Positions 18,743 through 28,213 of a stretch of 64,000 nt of DNA are shown in pieces. The translations under genes and the position numbers were made by a program. The stretch covers positions 1 through 64,000 of the forward strand of contig JAOUOP010000041.1 in assembly GCA_029880325.1 (NCBI GenBank), written 5' to 3'. How positions within the stretch are numbered: position 1 is the stretch's first letter; every line of letters starts with the position of its first letter. The notes below the pieces were generated by a model, which saw only the letters and a program-made list of their open reading frames with translations, had not been told where the DNA came from and ran no database searches. This stretch comes from Myxococcales bacterium. Its GTDB lineage: Bacteria > Myxococcota_A > Polyangia > Polyangiales > JAFGIB01.

Positions 18743-20122
18743 GTGAAGCACGGACGCATGGGCCGCTATGAGCTGCTGCACAAGATCGCCGCCGGCGGTA
18801 TGGCGGAGATCTTTCTGGCCCGACAGTGGGGCCAGGGCGGCTTTTTTCGCGATGTCGTGATCAAGAGGCTGTTCCCCCACTACGCGGAACACGAACACGC
18901 CCTGCGCATGTTTCAGGACGAGGCGCGGCTGTTGGCGGAGCTGTGCCACCCCAATATTCCCCAGGTCTACGACGTGGGCTACGCCGACGGCTATTGGTTT
19001 CTGGCCATGGAGCATGTGCGCGGGGTCAGCCTCGCCGACCTATGCCGCGCTGCCGCCAAGGCCGGCAAGCCCATGCCGCTGGCGGTAGCCACGGGCATCG
19101 TCTCCCAGGTCTGCCTGGCCCTGCACCACGCCCACGAGCGGCGCGATCGGGAAGGGCGCGCTCTGCGCATCGTCCACCGCGATGTGACGCCCCACAACAT
19201 CATGATCTCGCCCGACGCCGTGGTGCAGGTCCTGGATTTTGGCGTGGCCCAGACCACGGCCCGGGTCGACACCGATGCCGGCGCCGTGCGCGGTACCTAC
19301 GCCTACATGGGGCCCGAGCAGGTGCGCGGCCGCCCCCTCGACAAGCGCGCCGACGTGTTCGCCCTGGGCGTGATCCTCTACGAGCTGACCACCGGCCGGC
19401 GCCTGTTTCGCGGCAGCGACATCCAGGTGATGACGCAGATCGTGGAGCAGGACGTGCCGCCGCCCTCGCGGCAGCTGCCGAGCTATCCGCGAGATCTGGA
19501 GGAGATCGTGCTCGGCGCCCTGCAGCGCGACCGCGCCAAGCGCACTCCCAGCGCTGCCCATCTGGCGCTGGCCCTGGACCAATTCTGCATGCGCCACGGC
19601 CTGGTCAGCGGAGCGCTGGTCGTCTCCCACTTCGTGCGCGCCCTCTTCCCCTACGAGCGCGCCCACGAGCTGGGCATGGGCATCGCGCAGACCGATGGAA
19701 GCCCCGAGTCGACGCGCCCCGCCTCGAATCCGGCGCTCGGCAGCAGGCCTGGTGACCGCACCGCCGCCATGGAGGAGAAGCTGCTGAGCGAGGAGCTGCG
19801 CGCCCTGCAGTCCCAGCGCCGTGCCGGTCCCAGTCCGGCGCCTGCGGCCCGGCCCGCGTTCGACAACCGCGAAGACATCGAACTCGAGACCGAGATCGAA
19901 GAGCTCAATCCCGACGAGCTGCTGCTCGACGAGGAGGACTGGTCGCACGAGGCTCCGCGCACGGCGGGAGAACCTGATCGCTTGGGCCTCGATGCCTTCG
20001 ACGACGACTCCGAGGTCAAGCCCGTGGTGCTGCTGTCGCCGCGTCGCAAGCCGCGCGAGAAGAAGACCGATGGCGCCTTCATGAGCGACCTCGAGCGCCG
20101 CCTGCGCGAAGACGCGGACTGA
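18743..20122 (+). CDS. Hanks-type serine/threonine protein kinase
   Basis: 459 residues. The kinase domain covers about 8-280: glycine loop IAAGGMAEIFLA, VAIK-type lysine in DVVIKRL, catalytic loop HRDVTPHNIM, DFG in LDFGVAQ, and GTYAYMGPEQVRG as the activation-loop end (GPE instead of APE, common in myxobacterial kinases). The C-terminal ~150 residues are a low-complexity acidic tail (ELETEIEELNPDELLLDEED) with no transmembrane segment, so the kinase is cytosolic. GTG 18743 follows a GAAGGCG-type site; ATG 18758 is the alternative. The threonine dehydratase start lies 5 bases downstream. Confidence 0.9.
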   Translation: MKHGRMGRYELLHKIAAGGMAEIFLARQWGQGGFFRDVVIKRLFPHYAEHEHALRMFQDEARLLAELCHPNIPQVYDVGYADGYWFLAMEHVRGVSLADLCRAAAKAGKPMPLAVATGIVSQVCLALHHAHERRDREGRALRIVHRDVTPHNIMISPDAVVQVLDFGVAQTTARVDTDAGAVRGTYAYMGPEQVRGRPLDKRADVFALGVILYELTTGRRLFRGSDIQVMTQIVEQDVPPPSRQLPSYPRDLEEIVLGALQRDRAKRTPSAAHLALALDQFCMRHGLVSGALVVSHFVRALFPYERAHELGMGIAQTDGSPESTRPASNPALGSRPGDRTAAMEEKLLSEELRALQSQRRAGPSPAPAARPAFDNREDIELETEIEELNPDELLLDEEDWSHEAPRTAGEPDRLGLDAFDDDSEVKPVVLLSPRRKPREKKTDGAFMSDLERRLREDAD

Positions 20123-20127
20123 GCGGG

Positions 20128-21330
20128 GTGGTCGAATTCGAAGATTTGCGGCGGGCCCGGGAGCGTTTGGGCGACGCCATTTACCGCTCGCCCTGCGCGC
20201 GCTCCGAAACGCTTTCGCGGCGACTTGACTGTGAGCTGTATCTCAAGCTCGAAAACCTCCAGATGACCGGCTCCTTCAAGGAGCGCGGCGTGCTGAACAA
20301 GCTCGCCAGCCTGGGGTCGGCCGAGCGTGCGCGGGGGGTGATCGCGGCCAGTGCGGGCAATCACGGCCAGGCGTTGGCTTTCGCGGCGCGCAGGCAGGGG
20401 GTGGCTGCGACCATCGTGATGCCACGCAGCGCGCCCTTGATCAAAGTGACCTCCACGCGCGCCCACGGCGCCGAGGTCGTGCTCTTCGGTGACGACTTCG
20501 ACGAGGCCGCCGCCCACGCCCAGCAGCTCGCCGCCGAGCGCAAACTCTTACCGATCGCGCCTTTCGACGACGATGAGGTGATCGCGGGGCAGGGCACCAT
20601 CGGCCTGGAGCTGCTGGAGCAGCTGCCCGAGCTCGACGCGGTGGTGGTCTCGGTGGGCGGCGGCGGACTGGCTGCGGGGGTTTCGCTGGCGGTCAAGACG
20701 CTCAGGCCCCAGGCACGAGTCTACGGCGTCGAGCCCAGGGTGCTGCCGTCGCTGTCGCGGGCGCTGCGGGCCGGTGTGCCGACGGCCGTGGAGCAAGCCC
20801 AGACGCTGGCCGACGGAATCGCCGTGCGCAGGGTAGGGCAGCGACCTCTGCCGCTGCTGCAACGCCATCTGGACGCCGTGGTCGAGGTCGACGAAGAGGA
20901 AATCGCAGCGGCCATTCTCGCCCTGCTGGAGGATGAGAAAACGGTGGCCGAGGGAGCCGGGGCCGCGCCCCTGGCGGCGCTGATGCAGGGCGCGCTGCAA
21001 CTGTCGGGCAAGCGCGTGGTGCTGGTCGTCTCCGGCGGCAATATCGACGTCAACGTGCTTTCGCGCATCATTGACCGCGGTCTGCTCAAGTCCGGCCGCA
21101 TGATGCGCACCCGGGTGCTGATCCCCGATCGACCTGGCTCCCTGGCGGCCCTGCTCGGGGTGGTCGCGGGGGCCGGCGCCAATGTGCTCCAGGTTCAGCA
21201 CGACCGGCTGGGCGCGCGCACAGAGCCAGGCCTGACTTCCGTGGAGCTGGTGCTCGAGACCCGGGGCTACGAGCACATCGCCGGGATCGAGCGCGCCATC
21301 GACGAAGCCGGTTGGCTGCTCGCGGATTGA
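20128..21330 (+). CDS. ilvA: Threonine ammonia-lyase with C-terminal ACT domain
   Basis: 400 residues. A pyridoxal-phosphate enzyme deaminating L-threonine to 2-oxobutanoate, feeding isoleucine synthesis or degradation. PLP lysine is Lys51 in TGSFKERG; the phosphate loop SVGGGGLAAG and SGGNIDVN are intact. A single ACT domain (about 329-398: VLIPDRPGSLAALLGVVAGAGANVLQVQHDR) follows. This matches the medium-length single-ACT type rather than the two-ACT E. coli IlvA, so the exact allosteric effector is uncertain. GTG 20128 has GCGGGG just upstream. It sits 5 bases after the kinase stop, probably in the same transcript. Confidence 0.9.
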   Translation: MVEFEDLRRARERLGDAIYRSPCARSETLSRRLDCELYLKLENLQMTGSFKERGVLNKLASLGSAERARGVIAASAGNHGQALAFAARRQGVAATIVMPRSAPLIKVTSTRAHGAEVVLFGDDFDEAAAHAQQLAAERKLLPIAPFDDDEVIAGQGTIGLELLEQLPELDAVVVSVGGGGLAAGVSLAVKTLRPQARVYGVEPRVLPSLSRALRAGVPTAVEQAQTLADGIAVRRVGQRPLPLLQRHLDAVVEVDEEEIAAAILALLEDEKTVAEGAGAAPLAALMQGALQLSGKRVVLVVSGGNIDVNVLSRIIDRGLLKSGRMMRTRVLIPDRPGSLAALLGVVAGAGANVLQVQHDRLGARTEPGLTSVELVLETRGYEHIAGIERAIDEAGWLLAD

Positions 21331-21448
21331 GGCGTCGCTGGAGAGCCCGGGGATGCTGCGGGCGAGGCTCGCTTATGGATGTGCCAAGGTGCGCCAAAAC
21401 GTCTGTGCCATCTTGTGGCAAATTGAGCCGAGTGGTAGCTTTCTCCGG

Positions 21449-24400
21449 GTGATTGGGCGCTATGAATTGGTGCGAATGTTGGGCGAGGGCGCTTCCGGCG
21501 AAGTGCATCTGGCACGCGATCGCCTGATGGGCGGGCGCGAGGTGGCCCTCAAGCGCCTACGCGTCCAGGTCGATGCGGCCCTGACCGCGAGCTTCGAGCG
21601 CGAGTTCGCCACCATGGCGTCCTTGGCGGTTCCCGGTGTGGCCCAGGTCTACGATTTCGGGCTCACGGCGAGCGACAGCGGCTCGGGCGAGAAGCGCCCC
21701 TTCTATACACGGGCCTACATCGAGGGGCGGCCCCTGGACGAGGCGGTTGCAGACCAGCCAATCGGCCAGCGGCTGCGGCTCTTTTGTCGCGTCGCGCGCA
21801 TCGTGGCGCCGCTGCACCGCGCCGGCGTGGTGCACGGCGACCTCAAGCCCGGCAACGCCATCATCGACGGCGCCGGCCAGGCCCACGTGATCGACTTCGG
21901 GCTGTCGCACCTGGCCGGCAGGGACTCGGCCGAGCGTGGGGTGGGCGGGACGCTGCCTTACATGGCGCCCGAACTCTTCGAGCGTGCCCGCCCCACCTCG
22001 GCCTCCGACGTGTACGCGCTGGGCGCTACGCTTTATCGCCTCGTCAGCGGGCAGTATCCCCACGGCAAGCGCGGGCTTCTGGGGGCGGCCACGCCGACGC
22101 TGCCGCCGCTGCCCGGGGACCTCGGTCCGATCGAGACGGCGGCGCTGCGGGTGGCCCTGCGCGCCTTGGAGCCCGACCCCCTCGACCGCCTGCCCAGCGT
22201 CGACGAACTCATCGTCGCGCTCGAAGAAGCGGCCGGGATCGGAAGCGAGCAGGCGAGCGAGCTTTTCGTGCAGCCGCGGCCGCGAGGCAACTCACAGTTG
22301 CTGGAACAGCTACAGGCTGAAACCTCGGGCCTGACGCCGGCGGCGGGCAGTCGTTGCGTGCTGCTGGTCGGCCCCGAGGGGGCGGGTAAGTCTTCGTTGC
22401 TGCGCGAGCTGAAGTGGCGCTTGCAGATCCGGGCGGTGCAGGTGCTGGAGGTGCGGATGTCCCGCGGCGAGCCAATCGCGCCGCTCAGGGCCCTTTTTCG
22501 CCAGCTCGAGTTGCTCGAGGCGGCGCGACCGTTCACTGCGCGCGGGCTCGAGGACCTGCAGCACGGGCGGCTCGAGCAGGGGCCGCTATCGGAGGCCCTG
22601 GCCGCTGCCTTGGCGGCACATCGCGTGTCGGCGCCCGTGGTGCTGCTGGTGGATGACATCGACGTGGCCGAGCCCATCCAATCGGCCATCCTGCAGTCGG
22701 CGGTCTTCGCTCGCGCCGACGCCAGCGTCACGTTGGTGGCCGCCGCGGCCCAGCGTCAGGCGCCGGCGCTGGCGCAGCTGGGCGCCGATCGCAGCATGGA
22801 GGTCGCGCCGCTCGGCGACGAGGACGTGGCCGCACTCTGCACCGAGGTGCTGGGGCCGGTTGACGACTCGGTGGTGGCCGCTCTAGGCAAGCATAGCGAA
22901 AATCGACCAGGTCCGCTGCTCGACGCGCTGCTGGGGCTGCGCCAAGTGTCGGCCGCTACGGCTGCGGATGTGGAGGGCCTGCCGCTGGCGGGCGCGAGCG
23001 TGGCCCTGGCCGAAGAGCGCCTCGGTCATCTGGACGAGCAGGAACTCAGGCTGCTGGCGCTGATGGAGCTGCTCGGCGGGCGTGCCCCGGCGGCGACTTC
23101 GAGTCGGCTCGTGGCGGCACTCGCGAAGGCGTCCGGGGGAGCGGCGCCGAGCGCCGATGCGGTGGGCTTCGAGCGCAGCGTCAGCCGGCTGGAGGCCGCT
23201 CGTCTGGTGGTGGCGCGTCCCGAGGGCCTGGAGCTGGCCAGTCCGGCGGTCGCGCGGGCGGTGCACACGCGTGCCGAACAACTCGGTCGGGCCCAGCTTG
23301 CGGCGCGGCTGATGGAACTCGCCGAAGAAGCCGGGCTGACGGTTGCCGAGAAAGCGCGTCTGGCGGCCGAGGCGGGCGACGCCGAAGCGCTCGCCAAGCT
23401 GGCACCGAAGGCAGCGCAGGAGTTGGTCGATCAGGGGGGGCACGCGGCGGCGGCCGAACTGCTCGAGTCGTTGAGAAGGCAGGGACGTCAGGCGCTGGAC
23501 GAGCGGTGCGTGCTCTCGCTGGCGCGCTGCCGCCACGCACTGGGACAGCTGGAGGCCACGGTGGAGCTGTTGGGCCCGTTGTTGCAGGCCAGCGATCTCG
23601 ACTCCGAACTGCGTATCGATGCGGCCACCCTCGGCGCCCGGGCGCTGACCGAACTGGGGCGACTCGATGACGCGGTTGAGGTCCTGCAGGGGGTTCCCGA
23701 GGACGGGCGCGAACTGACGCGCGCGCGCGTGATGCGAGAGCTGGCCAAGGTGCATCTCAGGCGCGGCGACTACGAGGCGGTGAACGAGGCGGCCGAGGCG
23801 GGGCTAGAAAGCGCGGGGGAGGGCCTTTTGCGCTCGGAGCTGCTGTGTTCACGCGCTGCGGCTCGCAGTTATCGTTCCGATCACGAGGCCGCCCGCGATG
23901 ACCTGCGGCAAGCGGTTGATCTGGCGCGATCGGTCGGTTCCATGCGCGACGAGGCGGTCGCTCTGGGCACCCTGGCATTCGCATATTTTCGCACCGGGCA
24001 GATGATCGAGGCGCGGGACATTTTTTCGCAGGCGCTGGAGTTGGCGCGGCAGCTCGGCGACGTCGGCTCGATGGCAAACTGCTCGTTGAACCTCGGCGCT
24101 TTGTTGTTCTACCTGGGTGAGCCGGCGTCGGCGGCGGAGTACTACGAGAGCGCTGCACGGCTTGCGCGTCGCGCCGGACGACTGTCGACCGCGGCCCAGG
24201 CGCGCATCAACGCCGCCCACGTGCACATCTACTTCGGGCTCTACGAGCGTGCCAAGGCGGAGCTGGGCCCGGTGATGGCGCACGCCCAGGATGCCGGGCA
24301 GCGCTACATCGAGGCTCAGGGAAATGCTCTGCTCGGGGACCTTGCATCCCGCGCAGGCGACGTGGAGCGGGGCCTGATCAAGTATGATGAGGCTATCGGG

Positions 24401-26575
24401 CGTTACCGTGAGCTGGGTCAGCCGCGCGAGATCGCCGACCACCAGCTCGACGCGGCCGAAGCCTTGCTCGACCGTGGAGGCCCGGCCGATTCATCGGCCG
24501 CCGCCGCTCGCTTGTCCGCGGCGCGAGAGGGCATCGAGGAGGGCAAGCTCAGCGACCTGCGGGCGCGGCTGTCGCTGCTGTTGGCGCGGGCCCGGCTCGC
24601 CAGCGGGGACGTGGAGGGGTCGGTGACGGCCCTCGACGAGCTGATCGCGGGCTGCCGGCTGCCCAATGATCGCGATGTGCTGTGGAGCGCCCATTCGGTG
24701 CTCGCGAGGGCTCACCAAGAGTTGGGGGCCCACTTTGTCGCGCGCCGTCATCACCGTAGCGCCATCGAGGTGCTCGAGGAGATCGCGCTACGGATTCCGC
24801 GCGAGCATCGGGAGGCTTTCTGGCACGACCCGCGGCGGCGCCTGGCCAAGGCCCTGGCGCTGCGTTCTGAGGAGAGTTCTCACGCCGAGCCGCCGTCGAG
24901 CGAACTCGGCACGCTGGTTGGCGATCCGCGCGCCGAGCGTCTGCTCGAGATCATCAAGCGCCTGGCCAGCGAGCATGACCTCGATCGCCTGCTCGAGCGT
25001 ATCACCGAAAGCGCGGTCGACCTCTCGGGGGCCGAGCGCGGTCTGGTGCTGCTGGTGGACGAGAGCGGGCAGCTCGAGAGGCGCACGGTACAGGTCGCGA
25101 GCGACGCTCAGGCCGATCCCCACGAGGCCTTCAGCCGTTCCATTGCCGAGGCCGTGCTGATCGATGGTGAGCCCATCGTGAGCACTGACGCCAGCCACGA
25201 CGCGCGCCTGGATGCCTACGCCTCGGTTCACAAGCTGATGTTACGTTCGGTGGCCTGCGTTCCCATCCGCAGCCGCTCGGCCACCATCGGCGTGCTCTAC
25301 CTCGAACATCGCCGAAGCCGCGGACGCTTCGACGGTAGCGGTATCGACCTGCTGACGGCATTCGCCGATCAGGCGGCGATCGCGCTGCAGAACGCGCGCT
25401 TGCTGGCTGACAATGTCGCCCGGCGAAAGGAGCTGGAACAGATGAACGCCCAGCTCGAGCACGCCAAGCAGGAACTCGAGGACGCACTGTCGGCGCGCAT
25501 CGGCGAACTCGACGAGGCCAAGAAGGAGCTGTCCCGCGTACGGCGGGCGCGGCGCGATGGTATGATGCGCCACGGCATCGTGGGACGGAGCGCGCCGATG
25601 CTGCGTCTGTTCGAGACCATCGACCGCGTCAAGGATGCCATCGTGCCGGTGGTGATTTGCGGCGAAAGCGGTACGGGCAAGGAGCTGGCGGCACGGGCCA
25701 TTCATTACGGCGGTGTGCGGGCAGCGGCGCCCTTCGTGGCGGTCAACTGCGGAAGTGTTCCGGAGGCACTGCTCGAGAGTGAACTTTTCGGTCACGTACG
25801 CGGCGCTTTTACCGGCGCCAGTCGCGATCGCCGGGGCCTTATCGCAAAGGCCTCAGGCGGCACTCTCTTTCTGGACGAGATCGGCGACATGCCGCCCAAG
25901 ATGCAGGTCGACCTGCTTCGCGTGATCCAGGAGGGCACCGTCTGCAAGGTGGGCAGCGAGCAAGAAGAGCGCGTGGACGTGCGCTTTGTCGCAGCCTCGA
26001 ATCGCCCCATGGAGGTGCTGGTGGCGGAGGGCAAGTTCCGCGAGGACCTCTACTATCGGCTCAACGTGGTGGAACTCGACCTCGCCCCCCTGCGCCAGCG
26101 CCGCGAAGACATTCCCTTGCTATGTCAGCACTTCCTCGACGGCTTTGCCGAACGCGATGGCCGCGAATCCAAGCGTCTAACGCGAGAGGCCATGGAGTTG
26201 CTGCAGGATCACCCGCTTCCGGGCAACGTGCGGCAGCTCGAAAACGTGCTGATGCAGGCCTGGGTGATGGTCGACGGTCCCGTGATCGACGCGGTCGACC
26301 TCAACTTGCCGGTGCCGCGCGACAGCGAGCTGCCGGCGCCACCCGCGCGTTTCGAGTCGGCGCTTCCAAGCGCAGCGCCCTCTGCGCCGCCGACGTCGCG
26401 GTCGGAGCCACCCATGCAGGCGGCGGGCAATCGCAACCAGTTTCAGGAACAGGAGAGAGCGCGTATCCTGTCGGCACTCGAACTCCATGGCTGGAATCGG
26501 GCCAAGGCGGCCGAATCGCTCAGCATGCCGCGCCGCACCTTCTACCGGCGGTTGCGCCAATATGAGATCCAGTGA
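21449..26575 (+). CDS. Ser/Thr kinase - ATPase - TPR - GAF - sigma-54 activator fusion
   Basis: 1,708 residues from GTG 21449. Domains in order: protein kinase (about 1-265; Lys35, catalytic loop VVHGDLKPGN with Asp131, DFG in VIDFGLSH, YMAPE); STAND-like ATPase (Walker A GPEGAGKSS, Lys314; Walker B VVLLVDDID); TPR solenoid (about 620-1100); GAF (about 1150-1310); a coiled coil (about 1320-1360); sigma-54 AAA+ domain (GESGTGKE, Lys1411; GAFTGA loop 1452-1457; LFLDEIGDMPP); and a Fis-type HTH (NRAKAAESLSMPRRTFYRRL). The intact GAFTGA loop argues that it activates sigma-54 promoters. HGD for HRD keeps the catalytic Asp. The frame extends 32 codons upstream to 21353, but that part is AT-richer and looks like leader. 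It overlaps the next gene by 4 bases. Confidence 0.9.
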   Translation: MIGRYELVRMLGEGASGEVHLARDRLMGGREVALKRLRVQVDAALTASFEREFATMASLAVPGVAQVYDFGLTASDSGSGEKRPFYTRAYIEGRPLDEAVADQPIGQRLRLFCRVARIVAPLHRAGVVHGDLKPGNAIIDGAGQAHVIDFGLSHLAGRDSAERGVGGTLPYMAPELFERARPTSASDVYALGATLYRLVSGQYPHGKRGLLGAATPTLPPLPGDLGPIETAALRVALRALEPDPLDRLPSVDELIVALEEAAGIGSEQASELFVQPRPRGNSQLLEQLQAETSGLTPAAGSRCVLLVGPEGAGKSSLLRELKWRLQIRAVQVLEVRMSRGEPIAPLRALFRQLELLEAARPFTARGLEDLQHGRLEQGPLSEALAAALAAHRVSAPVVLLVDDIDVAEPIQSAILQSAVFARADASVTLVAAAAQRQAPALAQLGADRSMEVAPLGDEDVAALCTEVLGPVDDSVVAALGKHSENRPGPLLDALLGLRQVSAATAADVEGLPLAGASVALAEERLGHLDEQELRLLALMELLGGRAPAATSSRLVAALAKASGGAAPSADAVGFERSVSRLEAARLVVARPEGLELASPAVARAVHTRAEQLGRAQLAARLMELAEEAGLTVAEKARLAAEAGDAEALAKLAPKAAQELVDQGGHAAAAELLESLRRQGRQALDERCVLSLARCRHALGQLEATVELLGPLLQASDLDSELRIDAATLGARALTELGRLDDAVEVLQGVPEDGRELTRARVMRELAKVHLRRGDYEAVNEAAEAGLESAGEGLLRSELLCSRAAARSYRSDHEAARDDLRQAVDLARSVGSMRDEAVALGTLAFAYFRTGQMIEARDIFSQALELARQLGDVGSMANCSLNLGALLFYLGEPASAAEYYESAARLARRAGRLSTAAQARINAAHVHIYFGLYERAKAELGPVMAHAQDAGQRYIEAQGNALLGDLASRAGDVERGLIKYDEAIGRYRELGQPREIADHQLDAAEALLDRGGPADSSAAAARLSAAREGIEEGKLSDLRARLSLLLARARLASGDVEGSVTALDELIAGCRLPNDRDVLWSAHSVLARAHQELGAHFVARRHHRSAIEVLEEIALRIPREHREAFWHDPRRRLAKALALRSEESSHAEPPSSELGTLVGDPRAERLLEIIKRLASEHDLDRLLERITESAVDLSGAERGLVLLVDESGQLERRTVQVASDAQADPHEAFSRSIAEAVLIDGEPIVSTDASHDARLDAYASVHKLMLRSVACVPIRSRSATIGVLYLEHRRSRGRFDGSGIDLLTAFADQAAIALQNARLLADNVARRKELEQMNAQLEHAKQELEDALSARIGELDEAKKELSRVRRARRDGMMRHGIVGRSAPMLRLFETIDRVKDAIVPVVICGESGTGKELAARAIHYGGVRAAAPFVAVNCGSVPEALLESELFGHVRGAFTGASRDRRGLIAKASGGTLFLDEIGDMPPKMQVDLLRVIQEGTVCKVGSEQEERVDVRFVAASNRPMEVLVAEGKFREDLYYRLNVVELDLAPLRQRREDIPLLCQHFLDGFAERDGRESKRLTREAMELLQDHPLPGNVRQLENVLMQAWVMVDGPVIDAVDLNLPVPRDSELPAPPARFESALPSAAPSAPPTSRSEPPMQAAGNRNQFQEQERARILSALELHGWNRAKAAESLSMPRRTFYRRLRQYEIQ

Positions 26576-26817
26576 CTCAACTACGAGCCAAGTACATGCT
26601 TTGCGCGCTCAGCACCGCGCTACTTTCGTGGTCGCTTATGGCCTGTGCCGCCAAGCAGCCTGCTGCCGATGCGGGGCCCGTCGAGTGCCGCGAGCACGAC
26701 GACTGCGAAAGCGGCGCTGGCGGGGCGAGTGGGGCCTGCGTTTTGGTGCGGCTATGCGTGGCGGGCCGCTGCGAATCGCCGAGTGATGCCGGGGGCGTCT
26801 TGCGCTGCCCCCCGTGA
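26572..26817 (+). CDS. Small Cys-rich lipoprotein
   Basis: 81 residues. The N-terminus has a hydrophobic signal and lipobox (SWSLMAC, about Cys25); the mature part of ~57 residues holds five further cysteines in short spacings (VECREHDDCESG, GACVLVRLC, GRCESP), suggesting disulfides. The GTG start overlaps the stop of the sigma-54 regulator by 4 bases, so it is translationally coupled; ATG 26596 would leave a shorter signal. Similar EHDDC-type Cys motifs occur in myxobacterial surface lipoproteins. Function unknown. Confidence 0.65.
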   Translation: MTQLRAKYMLCALSTALLSWSLMACAAKQPAADAGPVECREHDDCESGAGGASGACVLVRLCVAGRCESPSDAGGVLRCPP

Positions 26818-26825
26818 GTCGCCGA

Positions 26826-27884
26826 TCACTGGTCTTGGGAAGCGTCTTGGGAAGCGTCTTGGGGATCATCGAGCGGCGACAGGCCGTCGTCCTCGGCAGG
26901 GGGCTCGCTGGACAGCTCCGCCTCGGTCTCGGGGGGCTTCGGACCGCCGCTGGTGGGGCGCCGACGCATGGGCGCCTCCCCGGGACGTGACCAGTCGGTC
27001 CAGCGCGCGTTCTTGCGCCGTACGTCCAGGTGTACGAACTTGCTCCGTGGATAGAAGCCCACGCCCACGCGTTCGAAGCTCGCGCAGTAGTCGCGCAGCA
27101 CCTTCAGCGGCACTCCGCGCACCCGGAAGTCGATGGCATGACCGGCCACGTGGCGGCTGGATTTCTTGGTGTAGCCACCTGGGCGTCGATAGCCGCTGAC
27201 GATCTGGATCTGACGGCCGCCGAAGTGGTCGGAGACCTGGGCTAGCAGTCGCAGCAAGCGTCGATGGGGGTCGATACGCTTCCTCGAGTCGCGCGGACGC
27301 ATCAGGTGGCGGAGCTTGCGTACGGCGTCCGCCCGGACCCTGCCGCGGCGATCCACAAGGCGCACGCGGCGGGTCTCCTCGGTCTTGATGCGGAAGAACG
27401 TCGCGGTGCCGGGGCGTTTGGGGCGGCCCCAGCGCTTCTCGGCGGAGGCCTCGACCTCCGCGGCCTCGAAGCCGGGCAGCAGCAGGCGCTGGCCCACGCG
27501 CAGGACGGCGTCCGGCCGTAGCCGGTTTTGCTTGGCCAGTTGGGCGGCGGTGACCTGGTGGCGCCGGGCGATGGCGGCCAGGGTTTGGCCGGGCCGGACA
27601 TAGACCACGCCCCGGGAAGGCACCACGAGCACTTGGCCGGGGCGCAGGGGGGCCCGTGTCGACAGCCCATTGGCAGCGGCCAAGTTGGGTACCGCGACCC
27701 CGTAGCGCCGTGCGATTCGGGCCAGGTTTTGGCCCTCGCGAACAGTGTGCTGAAGGTCAGCCCGGGCAACGGGGGGCGCGCCCGCGAAGCTCAGCAGCAG
27801 CGCCAGGGCCAGGGCGGCCCTTGGCGGACGGCTTCGCTTCGGCTCAGCAGTCGCGAGGGGGGCTGGTTGGGCGCCTGACTTCAT
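26826..27884 (-). CDS. Exported LysM protein with M15/DUF882 peptidase domain
   Basis: 352 residues. A signal peptide (ALALALLLSFAGAPPVARA) is followed by two LysM modules (about 44-90: HTVREGQNLARIARRYGVAVPN; about 91-135: VYVRPGQTLAAIARRHQVTAAQ) for peptidoglycan binding. Residues about 200-300 are the DUF882/M15 zinc peptidase: IVSGYRRPGG, SRHVAGHAIDF and FVHLDVR supply the expected His, Asp and His ligands. It is probably a murein endopeptidase. ATG 27884 lies just after GGAGAG; the frame runs open to 28631 but there it is antisense to the HTH gene. It is transcribed divergently from the pil operon. The C-terminus ends in a DASQ repeat coded by a 12-bp repeat. Confidence 0.86.
   Translation of the reverse strand: MKSGAQPAPLATAEPKRSRPPRAALALALLLSFAGAPPVARADLQHTVREGQNLARIARRYGVAVPNLAAANGLSTRAPLRPGQVLVVPSRGVVYVRPGQTLAAIARRHQVTAAQLAKQNRLRPDAVLRVGQRLLLPGFEAAEVEASAEKRWGRPKRPGTATFFRIKTEETRRVRLVDRRGRVRADAVRKLRHLMRPRDSRKRIDPHRRLLRLLAQVSDHFGGRQIQIVSGYRRPGGYTKKSSRHVAGHAIDFRVRGVPLKVLRDYCASFERVGVGFYPRSKFVHLDVRRKNARWTDWSRPGEAPMRRRPTSGGPKPPETEAELSSEPPAEDDGLSPLDDPQDASQDASQDQ
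26832..26865. repeat. 12-bp tandem repeat at the 3' end of the LysM/M15 gene
   Basis: GTCTTGGGAAGC occurs at 26832-26843 and 26844-26855, with a partial third unit to 26865. On the coding strand it makes the repeated DASQ ending, so copy-number change would only alter the tail length in four-residue steps. Confidence 0.7.
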
Positions 27885-28053
27885 ACTCTCCGCCCGAGGG
27901 CTCCCAGTGGGCCACCGCGGCCCGCTGCCTGTCGCTTTTTTTGCACGGGAGCCGGCCTGCTGCCACGATGATTCACGACGTTGGTCGCTCCTTGACAATC
28001 GAGAGAACGCGCGTGGTGGCAGCCAGGCCGGAAGATCGGCAAGTGCTCCGAAA

Positions 28054-28085
28054 TTATATGTAATTGATGTGTCAATTGCATATAA
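28054..28085. promoter_or_regulatory. 32-bp inverted repeat between the divergent LysM/M15 and HTH-pil units
   Basis: Left arm TTATATGTAATTGA (28054-28067), centre TGTG, right arm TCAATTGCATATAA (28072-28085). The arms match at 13 of 14 positions. On the minus strand the left arm supplies a perfect TATAAT (28058-28053), a possible -10 for the LysM/M15 gene. On the plus strand the site ends 26 bases before the -35 of the HTH-pil promoter. A protein bound here could control both directions. The HTH protein coded just downstream is an obvious candidate, but this is inference. Confidence 0.65.
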
Positions 28086-28111
28086 GTTTGGGGAAAATTG
28101 TTTAAAGTTGC

Positions 28112-28141
28112 TTGACGGTTGGAGCCTGGTGCTCATAACAT
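28112..28141 (+). promoter_or_regulatory. Sigma-70-type promoter of the HTH-pilMNOPQ operon
   Basis: TTGACG (28112-28117) and TAACAT (28136-28141) are separated by 18 bases in an AT-rich island, giving a predicted start near 28148. No other good promoter is seen before pilM. The leader to ATG 28214 would be about 66 bases. Confidence 0.6.
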
Positions 28142-28213
28142 TGATGGCGAGCTGAGGCGGTGTTACGGCACCGCATTTGCAGGGCGCAGGCCGTGGAGCC
28201 GGAACAGAAATCC

